A DNA stretch of 64,000 nucleotides from Hymenolepis diminuta (GCA_900708905.1 CAADRB010000009.1:1372844-1436843); one strand, 5' to 3'; shown: positions 50,562 through 63,051, numbered from the stretch's first letter. The notes: generated from the letters alone by a model not told the origin. Numbers and translations are program-made.

Positions 50562-50725
50562 CACAGAGGTAATTCAAACAGACCACCCCAGCGAGCTGAT
50601 CCTCTTCGAATTCCATCTCCTCCTTCAATCCATCTCCCACCGCCCACATCCACTTGAAATCCAACACCCGACTCTTTCGCAAGGCCCCACAGGTCAAAAC
50701 ACCCGTCACTCTGTCCTTTACAAAG
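50562..50725 (-). CDS. Candidate internal exon, COMM-domain-like
   Basis: The minus strand has a strong acceptor (GAAATTTTCTTCAG|CTTTG) followed by 54 open codons of about 50 percent GC, far above the surroundings, to a possible donor (CTGTG|GTAGAT). With one leading base it reads FVKDRVTGVLTCGALRKSR, then VLDFKWMWAVGDGLKEEMEF, then EEDQLAGVVCLNYLC. The spacing LRxxRxxxxxW followed by alternating hydrophobics, and later a short beta-like VVCLNYL, resembles the start of the COMM domain (COMMD4/COMMD7-like; Leu-Arg, then the conserved Trp). COMMD proteins form the Commander endosomal recycling complex. A second frame is also open across the exon, so the reading frame is not certain, and no other exons of the gene could be found. 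Exon call fair; family call tentative. Confidence 0.42.
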
Positions 50726-51613
50726 CTGAAGAAAATTTCTTCTTTGTTTATGTTTTTATTTACATTTTGGATAAGTTAATAGAAAATAGGAGTCACTTCG
50801 CTAAGGTACACCCTATCTAGCTCACTCAACGTCATCTCAAACCATATTGAAAGAAGACATACATACATATATATGGGAAGAGAAAATAAGAGCGCCCAAG
50901 GTCGTGCTGACTCACAATAGGAAATTTGAAAAGAATTTACAGGGAAATAAGCATGAAAATATCTGTTAGAATTCTATATAATAATTTGAGGAAATTATGT
51001 GAATGTTTTAATTCCAGGTAATTGCAACATAAGCGATCATTGTAAATCGGTAAAGAGAAAAAGATTATGAATTAAGTTCCAGGAAAAAACGCAAGCACAA
51101 TCTAAAAGAACTTTTCTGTTGAATTCTGGTTTTGTATAACAGAACCTATTTGTGTGTTGCATTTTTTCAATTTTCTTATCCTCGGCAAGGCAAAAATATA
51201 CAATTTGCATCGTGGGAAAGTTACTAAACTCTTGTAAATAATCCATTAAGGGATCAAGGAAAAGTGGAGCATCAATTTGGAGTTATTCAATATTTGGTAA
51301 TAATCGACTTATTTAGGTTTCAAAGTAAAAAGTTCATGAATTATTCTCTACATTTCTTTGTAATTTTGATACACGATATTCAGTGACGCTTAACCAGTTG
51401 TTTAATCTGGGTATCTTTTCAAACCATTTCAATCCATTTTTCTTCTAATGACAAGGATAGAGAGATGACACGCACTTACATATATATAGCGAATAGAAGA
51501 AAAGTGAAGATATACGGAATAGGTAAAAATTCCATCGTCACATTGAATGATTAGGAGAATTTTGATGTTTTTAAGACTGATTACAGTTTCCTATTCGAAG
51601 TAATTTTACTTAC

Positions 51614-51701
51614 CCGCTGTAAATAACTGGCATGGTTCAATTTTTGAATGTCGCTCGTAACTATTGTCTTTTAGTGAAAGATGGCTTTTTCCACCACCCA
51701 T
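51614..51701 (-). CDS. Candidate first coding exon with myristoylation-type N terminus
   Basis: From ATG (purine at -3 and G at +4, good context) the minus strand reads MGGGKSHLSLKDNSYERHSK, then IEPCQLFTA, and meets a consensus donor (GCGG|GTAAGT), leaving one base. In-frame stops lie just upstream of the ATG. Gly2 with Ser6 and Lys5 fits the N-myristoylation motif, which would anchor the protein at membranes. The phase does not fit directly with the exon at 50562-50725, so if both belong to one gene a further exon must lie between. No family recognised; a chance ATG plus donor is possible. Confidence 0.3.
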
Positions 51702-53634
51702 TTCTTTAAATTTCGTCAGTTAAAATGCGTGTTTCATCAACCGATGTATAATTGATTTTAAAGTATGTGATAACGCAAAAAAATGCGAACTTTAGTTTAT
51801 CGCATTGAGTACATCTGTCCTCTAATCGTCTTGACAACCATTCTCTAACCAAAATTTACTTCCTAAAATAGTTTGCTATCGAATGTATAAATACCGAAGG
51901 TAACAGTCGCTTCTCAAAATACACCTCTTTATTTAACTTCTTTGCTTTTGTTAAATGCAACATTTTCTAATTTGAATTGTACCTTCAATTTGATCATTCA
52001 CTTACATTTACCTCCAAATGAAATAAATACATCCACCCTCAATACGTTATTTCTTGGTGTGCCTATTTAGACAGTTTTATCCAGGATATGATTTAGATAG
52101 GTAGAGTTAAAGCCTTTAATTCTGCATGAATAATCCTGATAAGGAAGCATTTGTTTTGATTCCAAGAACAAACTGTACTCCTATTTGATTGCAAGGTCAT
52201 TTACTTACCAGAATAAAATTCGGACAAATGAATTTTAAGCTTGAAAATTCTAAAGAGATGTCTATGGAATATAAGGATTGTTTTTTGAAAAACTGGTGTT
52301 CTCTTATTTTGGTTCTGTTTCTCAGTTTTGACCTTGTGGTTAAAAAAAGTCAAATGTATGAAATTTTTCCTGTAAAGCCTATTTTCTCTTCATTTCACAC
52401 GGGAACCCTGAATACAGAGTGATCATTAGAAAGTTTGCATTCGACAGCGAAGAAGTGAGAGTGGCTGCTTTTGCTATTCATTTAGTACAGGCTGGGTTTA
52501 TCTAACATGAGGTCTTTAAATTTTATGCCCATTAAAATCGGCTCGAGATTCACAACAGAGAAAAGCCAACTCACAAATCCTTACATGTTTATAAAAATAG
52601 ATAGTAGTGTCTATCCCAACTTTAAGTTTATCTGTTAGTTTGCTAGTCAAGTTAAAGGAGAATGTCATGAAGTAGATATTTTTTTATCTATTTTAATGGC
52701 GTACTTTAAAAAGAAAATAATTAAAAAGAAAGTTATTTTTATCTGGAGCTTTCTTTTCCTTTTGCTCCCCCTCGTGTCTTTCAAAGGTATTTAGCTATTC
52801 AAACGTTAATAAATGGCAACCGATATTACTAATTTTCAACTCAGAAGGAAGTTTGTTTGCCCCTTATACCTTTCAAAACTTCCGAACTCGATAAGAAAAA
52901 TAAATTTATAATTGGTCGGTGATAAAACATACCTTCGGCAAAGTTAAAATTTCGATAAATTATAAGGACCTCGTCCTTATATTGAAGAAATAAGAAAGCC
53001 CGCTGATTTTCCGTTTCTCGTAAAAATAATTTCGTTTTCAAAACAAGTTCATCTATTTAAAAATTTAACTTAGGAATGTACTATTAGCGCATAAATTGGC
53101 AAGGTCATAAAAGAGATTGTGCTAAAGATCACAATAATTAAAAGAAGCCACCCAAGAAAGTTCATGAATTTTAGGAAACTGTTCTCATCTAAATGTCGAT
53201 GAAACTGATTCTCTAGCCTGTTGAAGGTAAGCGTTTTATGAAGTGGAGAAACAACCTGAAACTTCTCTAATTTGAACCTAATACACATTTTAACAAGAAT
53301 CGTTATTCAGTGTTTGCAATAAATATTCGTCGTTAAATATCTATACCAATCATGGCCGACATGCATGATGACCACTATGCCACCATTCTTTCATAGTATA
53401 GTGTTTAGTATTGAGAGCATCAGGTCCCGTCATTTTAATTTTCAAGTTATTTGCTTTGTGCAAGGTTTATTTATTTGCTAAAGTGATCAGGTATTTGCTG
53501 GGCGAATCGATATTAGTATAGAATATATTCCACTTAACAATTAAGTATTGACATTGGAACCGAACATTTTAAGACAGATTAGATTGATATTTTTCAAAAA
53601 CTTTACCTCTAGTTGCTGTTATTAAAGGGATTTT
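51702..53634. other. Non-coding stretch
   Basis: No exon or repeat pair recognised. Several Phe/Lys/Ile-rich frames of 66-77 codons are unremarkable. Confidence 0.3.
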
Positions 53635-53817
53635 TTGTTGACTGCGACAGATTATTTTAATTTAACGAATTGCATAAAACCTATAAGATATACGAAAGAT
53701 AGAAATAAGAATCCAAAAAGCGTAATAGGTACAAAGAGTGAGAGGACACGACCATCTTTCTCATCACCACATTCTCCCACTTCGAGCGAGCGGCATGAAG
53801 CTGAGTATATGTCCTGA
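53635..53817 (+). other. Weak candidate terminal exon on the plus strand
   Basis: The 3' part of this plus-strand frame is GC-richer and reads KSERTRPSFSSPHSPTSSER, then HEAEYMS and a TGA stop, a Ser/Pro/basic stretch of the sort seen in cytoplasmic tails. Possible acceptors (CATAAAACCTATAAG before 53689, or GACTGCGACAG before 53650) have poor pyrimidine tracts. Repeat family F starts some 35 bases after the stop. I list it because the composition is unlike chance frames here, but support is thin. Confidence 0.17.
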
Positions 53818-53849
53818 TCTAGTCAATGACCCCATTGACCTCTGAGGTT

Positions 53850-53935
53850 CAGTTTCCCCATTGGTCCACTCTACGTGCAGGCACATGTGCTTCCATTTGG
53901 CGAACTTGGTTGAGAGTCTACTTCTAAGTTGTTCT
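53850..53935 (+). repeat. Dispersed repeat family F, copy 2
   Basis: GTTTCCCCATTGGTCCACTCTACG...CACATGTGCTTCCATTTGGCGA aligns with 9912-9995; it lacks the short insertion found there. Confidence 0.45.
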
Positions 53936-54544
53936 GTGGTTTATAAAATTAAGAGGTAGACTTGACAGTTATGGTTATTTACGTGCGAGAACGATTCATT
54001 CAGGAGTTACGACAACTCTTTATTCACTTGTCAAAAATCCGTTAGAGCCCATACGTTTTGTCTTTTTCTTTATACTTGTATAATACGCCTGCAACACGTT
54101 AGCACCATATCTTCAATTTCTCATTTATTCTGGAACTAAGGGAATTTTTTGCAGTAGAGTAGGCCTCAAACGTTCTAGCAAACTCAGTTAGTGGTATAGA
54201 CAATTCAGTTACCATTATAACTCGACAAGCAGAGCATCGCGCAACAATTTAATCCAGAATCTTTGCTGGCGATCTAATAAGAATGGTGTCTAAGATATTT
54301 AGATCAACCGATTATACTACCATAGTAATCAATATTATTTATTGATGAGAAATGTTAAACAGCAAAGTATGGGAACTCTTATGAGGAAATTAATTTTTTA
54401 ATAGTACCAATGTAGAAAAAGTCCCTAAATGAAATGCGAAAAAGTAAAGGAAGCGTTATTTCTTAATATATGTTGTTTTATGTTTTTTAAATAATATGTT
54501 GTCCCACTAATTACCTTTCTTCACCTTAGAATATTTCAAGGTCG

Positions 54545-54645
54545 AATGCGCTCAAGGAGCTGTGCGTGAAGTAACTCGGTAGATTTGATGTAAGTGAGTA
54601 AGCCTATAGACCAAATTTCCTCCTTACCTAAAAAAATATTTTTCA
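54545..54645 (+). repeat. Dispersed repeat family B, diverged piece
   Basis: GTAAGTGAGTAAGCCTATAGACCAAATTTCCTCCTTACCT resembles the 3' block of the family (ATAGTGAAGA...CCTATGGACCAAATCTCCCTACCTTTT at 21150-21200). Only the last 25 bases align well. Confidence 0.35.
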
Positions 54646-57600
54646 TCACTTTCCTTTAATATTATTCTCATGAATATTTCCTTTGATATACATTTCCCCG
54701 TGTTGGTTGGAACTTTAAACGTTAGTAATAGTAGAATAACTCATTTTCAATGATTCATCAAAAGTGTAGAAAGATAGAAAATCAAGAAGTAGCAACGTAT
54801 ATGATTTTTAATTAATTTATTAACCGATTGGTTAAATAATTGGAGAGATCATTAATTAGCTTTTATAACTTATGCTAATGTAAGATCTGAAATGTTTTTT
54901 CCCTCACTTTACTGCGTTAAAGATGAAGCTGATAACTGATTAGCTTGACGCCATACATCGAATTAGACGGTCAAATAACCAGAACAGTACGGTGGTTAGA
55001 AAATCAACGGCCCAATTTTCTTCAACATATTAAAGATTTTATCATTGGTTTGGGTGACTTGACTAACGACTAATTGATGATCATGTAATAACTTATAACC
55101 CATCCAACACGCCGTTGCTGAAGAATCGGAAGTAGGTTCAAATAATAATCTCGCCAGTCGGTACGGAAGTCCTTGCCAACACAGACCAACGTAGACGTAT
55201 ATTTGACTAAAGAAAACCTAGAATTTTAGGCATACTCAACCACAACCTACGCTGCTTCAGAATGAAGTAATCAGTGTGGCAAGATGGCTGCCCTTTTGTG
55301 CTTCTTAATCCACCGTGATATCCTTTTCACTATTATTCCCTTTTATTCAATTTTGTCTTTTCCATAAATATAATTTAACAAATCCATGGACCACACGTCC
55401 TGCAGTCATAATTAGTAATTGGCTTGTGGATAAGGACTCTCAGATAGGACATTACTATTCTTACCCCTACTTATTTGTTTGAGTCAGATTTTAATAGCCT
55501 TTTATTAAATTTTTTTATGCATCATATTATTCCCAATATGAAAATTTTATCAGAAAACGATCCGTTAAAGTTATTGAAAAATTCATGACATAAACAAGGA
55601 GATATTTGCATCTAACAAGAGGTAACTGACGTTTGAAAACATTGGTCAGAAAGGTCAAGATTTTCTCTCCCCATAAGATGATGATATATCTGACAAGCAT
55701 ATAAGAATACACCGTTGTAAAGAAAATTGCGATAATAATTTTCATTTTTTACAAGAATAAATTGAATTTGAGATAAGAATAAAAATCGTTTGAAACTGCA
55801 CTGACAGTTTTTAGGATTGGCTCATGATGCCTTTCCTATTTTTATATCCACTGAGCTAAGATTTGCTGTTATTCCAAATCACACCATCTTAGTTCCGTTC
55901 GTCTAATTTCAAGTTTTGAAATTTCATGATATTATTGAAAGATTAGTTAAGCTTAAACGTCGATGCAAACTATGGCAGATAAATTATTTTGATGTCATCT
56001 TAAACGTAATCCAATGTGGTCTGGATGCAGCATTTGCGTGTTATTGGACTTACAGAAGTGTTCAAAATGGGCATTGAATTAAAAAACATGAATTATTCCA
56101 CTGCTTTCATTAAAAGTTCTGTGATAGACTAAAATTATTCCTGAGGGAATATAGTCAGAATATGAACAGCGATACGACGAGCATCAACTTTAGGTATTTA
56201 AATATAATCTGCCTTAAAAATCACTCATTCGATTAACTTAAACAATTAAGAAATACGGTATCAAGGAGAATAAAGTGTAAAAAAGACAAAGTGATTTTCG
56301 GCGCAATTTTCTCCAATTGCCCTCAAAACTGAAACCCAAATGGACTTAAATCTTCGATTATCCAAAGCCGTGAATATATTAAGAATAAGTAGACTAAATA
56401 AAAAGTTACACAGAGACGAGTCCTGTTTTGTAATATATAGACTAGAATAAATATATATTCTGCCATATAGGATAAAGCAGACACCAAATAAAAACTTATT
56501 TTCCTCATGGGAAACATTGAACATGATATTATTTTAGGTTTAAAATATTTCATTTTCAGTGGAAGGCAGTATATGAGTGTTTTAATTTCTCTAGATTTCT
56601 AGTATTCAACTCCACCAAAAACTTAGATAATTATCAATAAAGAGGAAACTATTTAATTATCATTCCGGTTTTGAATTTAAAGACGTCTAAGCCATCATTG
56701 CACGTCCATATAAATTTCGGATAAATTATTGCTTTCTAGATTACACGCTTATTGTTGAGTGATAGTACTACTATTTTCATGTTCCTCTTAACTACTGTTG
56801 AAAGTTAAGATCCTAAATGATATTATTCTAGATAGGGTTTGCATTTGAAATCATTTCAAAGTCGGCAAAAGAGATTTAACCTCAGGAAAGCGAGTTCGAA
56901 GAAGTCTACCATTTCAGATGCTGGATTTATTCAAGATTCCCGTCTTTAAAATTAGTAAGTAAAACCTGAAATAAACTATAGAAAAGAAAGGTAACTGAGT
57001 TAATATTATAAGTGTAGAATCTAATCAAATTATCGCCAGACGGACTATTCCTTAAATGCTTCTCAAAAGTATTATCGAATGGCGTGTTAATTTAAAACGA
57101 TTATATACCTCCAGGATTACCAAGTTGGGCCCAATTTTAATTGTGGCCAACACAAAGTAGACTTTGGTGAGTTATGAATGAAAATTTGCACAGGGCTTGG
57201 GCCACAGACGACGCATCGATTCAGGTCATATTGATAAAAATGAGTTCATTAAAAAATTTTTAATTTTTTAACGCTAAACGATCAAAATTAACAATTTTGG
57301 TAACAGTGCAATTGGCAATGATTAGAAATTCTTTCTTTGAATATTCTGCCAAGCAGTAAATAAGTTGTAAGTCCCCAGGTAGATAAACTTCACCAGAACT
57401 TATTAGGAATGTGCTTTCTTAACTGCGTTTTAGTCATGAATATGGAGACCATATCCTGATAAACTTCAAAGTCAATTTATTGCGTAGAAATTATTTTCTA
57501 GAATTTATGTTAAGATTTTTTTGATGCTCTTACTCCATTTTTACCGTATGTTTCGCCATTTAAGTAGTAGAATTCAGAAGATTTCGTTCTTGAGAAAATT

Positions 57601-58084
57601 TATCCTATCATTAAGTTGATATTTGCGTATTGCAGACAATCTTGAAAGCTGTCATTTGAAAATTGATTTGTCAGATTTCAAACTATAGTGTCATATTCAT
57701 GTATACACTTGCATTATTATTTATACTTTATCCACTAAACTAGTTCTAGATACATTCAATAAAATTACAAAAGATTGTTAATAATGACACTGGGATTTAT
57801 CCACTGTCGCCTATCCACCTAAAAAGTATTTTCCCTTTACCTTCATTACCTCAGTCGTACACTTCGTTCTTCATTACTCACGACGAGGCGAAAATTCTAT
57901 TTTTATCAAAGGTTCGGGAAAAGGGTTAAGGGAAGGAGATTAAGTAAAAGTAGTGAATAAAAACAGTGCACCAAATAAATCTTCCGAAAAATGATCTGGG
58001 ATTCAAATTGCATTATTGTTTTAATCTTTCAACTTTCAAATTTCAGAATTATTCGGAGTTCGGGGCTTATCAACCATTTATATG

Positions 58085-58210
58085 ATCGGTCAGCCATTTT
58101 GGATACATTTTTCGTCTCTGATAGCCACATACGAGCAGATAATAAGAGCTAAAGTATCTTAGCTTAGCAGAGCTCACTGAAGTCTATTCAATGCGACCTG
58201 CGTATTGGTG
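58085..58210 (+). repeat. Dispersed repeat family D, copy 2
   Basis: Carries TTAGCAGAGCTCACTGAAGTCTATTCAATGCGACCT, the partner of 39635-39665. Upstream similarity is weaker. Confidence 0.45.
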
Positions 58211-59677
58211 TTAATAATACATACGCTTTTAAATTTAATTTAATGGTCTATATTAATTTCACTGTAAAATGAGATAACAATGTCTGTTACATCTAGTAGA
58301 TCAAAAAGATGTACTCTACTTTCCGATTATGAGTGTCTACATCATTGTTATTTTTAGAATGGACTTCGAGGTTAAGAAAAAAGACTGGTGAATTCAATTC
58401 TCCTGAACATAAAGAAGTTCATAAAAGCTTGACACTTTCTTAGCCAAAAATAACGGCACTTAAAGACGCGTTTTAAAGGACATTTTAAATCCATCAGATG
58501 AAATGAAGGATATGAAATAATTCATTTAAATAAAGAACATCAGTCATATTAGTTTAATGTACCAAAGTAGTTCAAGGCCTAATGTCTGTTAAACAAAATG
58601 AATATTAATGTCCGCACCGCAGTATATAAGTTGACTGGGCCTGGGATGGATCATTTAGGTGCTTCGAGCGTTCGATTAGTAAGCTAATAATGGGGAGTTA
58701 GAAGTAAAAAGCGCCAACAAAATATTGTAACAATTCATATAACCTTGAAATCTCACATCCATGTCATAATTGGACTAGAACACAACCAACTTTTAAAAAA
58801 TGTGCATACTTATAAAGCAATCGTAAGTATCTTACTAAAGCTAGTCAACCAATTGATATCACAGTTAATAGAAGTAACTTAGGAAATAACACCGCCTATA
58901 TACTAATAATTTATAAGTTAAATTCGCTAAGTTTTAATATGCTACTCATAAATTAATCACCACTCAAATAATTCCGTCTTCAAAGTTGGGAATATTCGTT
59001 TAACGTGGTACGTAATTTGAATCTTTATACTATAACAGTACGGACTGATCAAAAAATCTATACTACTAACAATATAACCACTCGTTATTAGAAGAAAACG
59101 TCTTTATATTCGAGTTAAATTAAAGTAAATCAAAATAACATTACGAACAAGATCCAACACACACAGTTTACAAACTATAATCACAACAATAAACCAATAG
59201 ATCCAGTACACAGGACCCTCATATCAAGAAAAAGTAACATGCGAGGGTAGAAATTTTAAGACCATCTAAACTACTAATAACGGACTAGTAATAGCAGTAG
59301 TATCCATCACATTGCATTTCCCCACTATAGCAAAAAAAATAGCAAGTTATACTAATTTCAAATCGAATACTGTTAATAATTTAAGTCTATCTAATCGAAT
59401 ATTTCGGCAGTGTCAGTATATGTAAAAGAAGTAAAAAAGTTCATACTATTAATGGAAGAACTAGCATAGCCAACCGACTTTTCGAAAAAATCTAATATGG
59501 AAGCCAGAAGACATTTTCTAAAAGACAAGCCCTACTTATAAGCAAATATGAAAGAGCAGTGACCTAAATAAAGAGCGCAAAAATAAATCTGCAAACAAAA
59601 ACTCTTAAACCCAAAGAAAGCACAGAAGAACACAAGGCATGATAATAAGACATTTTCATGGAGATAAGAGCACAAAA

Positions 59678-59957
59678 TTACTGGTTATCAGCAGCAGCAG
59701 CACTATTAGCATCGCCCATATTCTCTCTCCCATCATTGTTAGGGTTAGTATTGAGCTTTTGACCCGCGTTGTCTGCGCTGTCAGCAGAAGCATTAGGGAC
59801 AACTCCAGAGGCGTTGGCCGATGACATTTGTGGACGATTCATTTGTTCAATGAGGAGAGTGAGAGAGCGTTGAGTGGCCGGTTCCTCAGCAAGAAGATCG
59901 TTGAAGGTACCGTCGACAAAAGCTGTTGGGAAACACTTGCTCAGCGCCTCACATGCT
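59678..59957 (-). CDS. Terminal exon of an unrecognised protein with Ala/Asn-rich tail
   Basis: A good acceptor (AATTTTTATCCTTTCAG|A) opens a 280-base minus-strand exon ending in TAA. One leading base, then ACEALSKCFPTAFVDGTFND, LLAEEPATQRSLTLLIEQMN, RPQ. After that a low-complexity tail rich in Ala, Asn, Ser, Asp and Gly: SSANASGVVPNASADSADNA and on to GDANSAAAADNQ. The first half is amphipathic helical in style and looks like the end of a folded domain; the tail is disordered. GC content near 50 percent and balanced codons mark it as genuine coding sequence. An internal GCT repeat (Ala x4) sits near the stop. I do not recognise the family. The previous exon must end with two bases of a split codon; 62542-62580 is a candidate. 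Further exons probably lie beyond the window edge. Confidence 0.72.
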
Positions 59958-60019
59958 CTGAAAGGATAAAAATTGAAGATGAAAAACGTTTCTATTTAGT
60001 TAGAACTGCTTTACCTTGA

Positions 60020-62179
60020 AAATACTAATACATATCACTTTAAATGAATGCGCGGTTCGTATCCCGTAATCAGAACCACAACTACCTAACACTGATCAGA
60101 AGAGACAGAAGAATAAGAATTTCACAATCAGAGAAAATCAAGGCAACGTGAAAGTCAACTGCAATAACTGTAAAACCTAGTAAAACTCAAAACTAATTTT
60201 AAACCTCTCAGAACGAGGAAACTCACATTTTTCAGCTTCTCAAAATCTCGATAACTAGATCAGCAACGATGATTCTCAATCTTGAGATCCCAATTCAGCA
60301 TATTGGTACGTTACTCCTATACCATCAATGCGCATGCACAAGTGCCTTTGACACTAAACCCTCTAAGGAAGTCCACGTAATAAACATCTCAATAGAAATT
60401 GACATTAAGATGGATAAAGGTATCTACGAGCGAAGGAACAGTTGAAAAAACTTTACCATGAACCTGAAACGGTAAATATCACAATGCATAGGTTCACGAA
60501 TTTGAAACTGAGGAGAGGTACAATCAATAACTTGCTTTTTGAAAGTACATAGAATTTGTACTAAATTAAGAATATAGCCTTGCTTTTTAAAAATGATTTA
60601 CACTAAATACGAAATGAAACAGTTCGTTATCGCCAAATTCTCAATTTCATATTTTTAACATAACATTGTTGAAACATAACCCCCAGACAAATCTACTAGG
60701 CGAAATGATGAAAATTTCGAGGGAGCACTTTTGCGTTATCGCTAGAGAATTAACGAGAAGAGTGTAAACAAGAAATGGGCTAAGGCGAAATGTTCTTGTT
60801 TGAAGACCTCAACGTTTATATACGATTTGATAAAAAATTCAAGTCACTTGTCAAGTCAAGCTGTAAGATGAGTATTTAGCAAGATATTATAAATCAGACT
60901 GACAGCTGGATTTCTGAATGACATTGCCTCTATTGTTAACTTCTCACATAACTAAGAAATTTAACGCACTTCCATAAGTAAATGATATTCCTTCCTGACT
61001 CTCGATACAGTATGTGCTCCAAATAAGACATACTCTGGGGTTTTGCACTTAATCACTCATACTTTACAATTTCAACGTATTTCGAACTCGCCTATGGATT
61101 ATAAATCGACTGTCAGATGTGGATGATTAATAATACTTAAACAAACCGAAAAATAGTCATTTGTAGCCAGTTAGTGTAAAAATTTTTAATGCATTCAATT
61201 TTGAAAAAAATTAGAAATAGAAGGGGAAGGTTTCCATCAATGCTATATCAAAAAATTGGTATTGAATTCGAGATCATAGAAATTTGAATGATTTCACTAT
61301 ATTTCCTTGCTTCAACTTGATGCACCTAAATCCATATATGAAATACATCGATTTTAGATTTCATAATTAAGGATTAAAACTTCTTGTCGTTGATAGTAAA
61401 TAAAAGACACACTATGAAATGTCTACCCTTTCTTCAAAATGATTAGAAGGCACATTAATTCAATGTATTGTGAAAAATCATTGCAGTAAGGCAAATTTCT
61501 ACAGATTTAATATTATAAAGTAATCAATAATACGGTAAAGTAATTAGTATAAATCTCAAGGGTAATCTAAAATAAGCGCATAAAGAAAGTGACCGTATAA
61601 ACAATTTCCAAAGATGTTTAGTGCAGCCAGAGAGCTTTGTAGCGACTAGATAAAAAATAATGAATAACACATAAATTAGCTTTAATCCCTCTTTTCTCTA
61701 TCTTCCCGTGTGAATAGCTAAATAATGAGTATTTTTCCCACTTCGCCTAAGGCGCTAAATGGCTAATAACCTGCTTCAAGTTCATGAAGAAATGTAATTT
61801 TCTCGAATACATTACTTTATTACATTTTCATAAGTTACAAACATTAATCGATTATTTTTATATAATAAACAAAGAGTTTTGTATTCCGAAATTAAGTTTA
61901 CATAAACTAATGATCATCAAGATTTTAGATCAAAGGCACGAATTGAAGAAGGAAAATGTAACTTTTCGTGACGTCCAGACATAGCGAAAAGATCTCGGTT
62001 CGGCCTTCCAACAAACCCATCCATTTATGCTCCCTTTATTTTTTCTATATAATGTATTGAGAAATACGCACAGAGATCTAGTAGACTCCAAAGAAAGCCC
62101 GTCTTGACGAGATCACGTTTCAATATATTATCTGAATTAGAATTGTTTAGGTAGACAAACGAGATACGCTCGACAACAG
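60020..62179. other. Probable intron of the gene ending at 59678
   Basis: No exon could be supported. A donor-like site (AAAT|GTGAGT, minus strand, near 60228) lacks an in-phase open exon. AT-rich, no repeat pair seen. Confidence 0.3.
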
Positions 62180-62340
62180 AGGGAAGTCAATCATATTTAA
62201 GCCACCGTATCTTCAAGTGAGTTTATCATGAGACTAGACACTAAGAACTTAGATATCAAATTCCTAATACGTTCCACTTTCAAAATTATAAGCTGAAGAT
62301 TTCCCTACAAACTGAGAAGACACACACACAAACATTGAAA
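62180..62340 (+). repeat. Dispersed repeat family B, 5' half copy
   Basis: GGGAAGTCAATCATATTTAAGCCACCGTATCTTCAAGTGAGTTTATCATGAGACTAGACACTAAGAACTTAGATATCAAAT matches 14836-14915 at about 70 percent by eye; the following AAGCTGAAGATTTCCCTACAAACTGAGAAGACACACAC matches the next part of the longer copy. The 3' half is missing. Confidence 0.55.
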
Positions 62341-62541
62341 AAGTTAAAATAAAAAAATAAGTGGATAGCTAAAAGACAACGATTTCAGCAACTCATAACG
62401 TGAAAAACTACGGAATTTCTTTGAATACCCTGGTAATCAACCGCAAAACATTCCGCTGAATTCAAGATCACTGTCATGTCCAAAAATAACCCAACTGATA
62501 ATTTAAACGGCAAGTCTAAAAAACAGAAAGTGCCAACTTAC

Positions 62542-62580
62542 CGCTCTTGATGGTATAAAAGGATGCATTCATGCGCGCTT
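62542..62580 (-). CDS. Possible penultimate micro-exon of the gene ending at 59678
   Basis: A 39-base minus-strand segment between ACTAG|AAGCGCGC and a consensus donor (GAGCG|GTAAGT). With one leading base it reads SAHECILLYHQE and leaves CG, which with the A of the next exon gives Arg, so the join LLYHQE-R-ACEALSKCFP is in frame and chemically sensible. The acceptor has a poor pyrimidine tract and the exon is short, so this is a tentative link resting on phase and the good donor. Confidence 0.25.
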
Positions 62581-63051
62581 CTAGTCGATCACACTACCAG
62601 ATAAAAGGTACTGATTGTCATCAAACATTGAAATAGCAAGGTCCTTTCATGTAAACTTTAGCCGATTTCGATCGACTGAGAAAGCACACACGATAGGAGA
62701 GAAAATGACAAACAGTCACTCTATGAAGCAAAAGATGGTCTCAAAATGTCAGAAAAATATTATGAAAGCTTAAAATTTTTTGGTTCGCTAGAAACTGTAC
62801 TTTCTGTTTTTAAAACTTTAAACACCTGAATTAGAAACTCCTCATCTACTATTTAGCAGGAAAAAAAACTTGTAGCTATCAAAATGCATATGTTAGTATG
62901 AGGATATGTGTCAAGAAGACTATTATGGAAGCAATGATAGTTAAGTACAAACAGCTCACGAACATATATACTTGAGAAATAAAATAAACAAGATAAACAC
63001 AAACACGTGTTGATATGAGATAACAAAACAGAACCTAAGAATGTACAGTCA

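Larger units (their letters stand above)
53936..59677. other. Non-coding stretch, likely intergenic
   Basis: Holds diverged repeat pieces (54545-54645 and 58085-58210) but no exon I can support. The part 58860-59640 is unusually A-rich on the plus strand (many AACAAA, ACTAATA words), so T-rich on the minus strand; it probably includes the 3' UTR of the gene ending at 59678. No AATAAA on the minus strand was noticed just after the stop. Confidence 0.35.

Noticed and set aside
55130..55175. GGTTCAAAT resembling a tRNA B box
   Set aside because: No A box at the right distance and no cloverleaf could be folded by eye.
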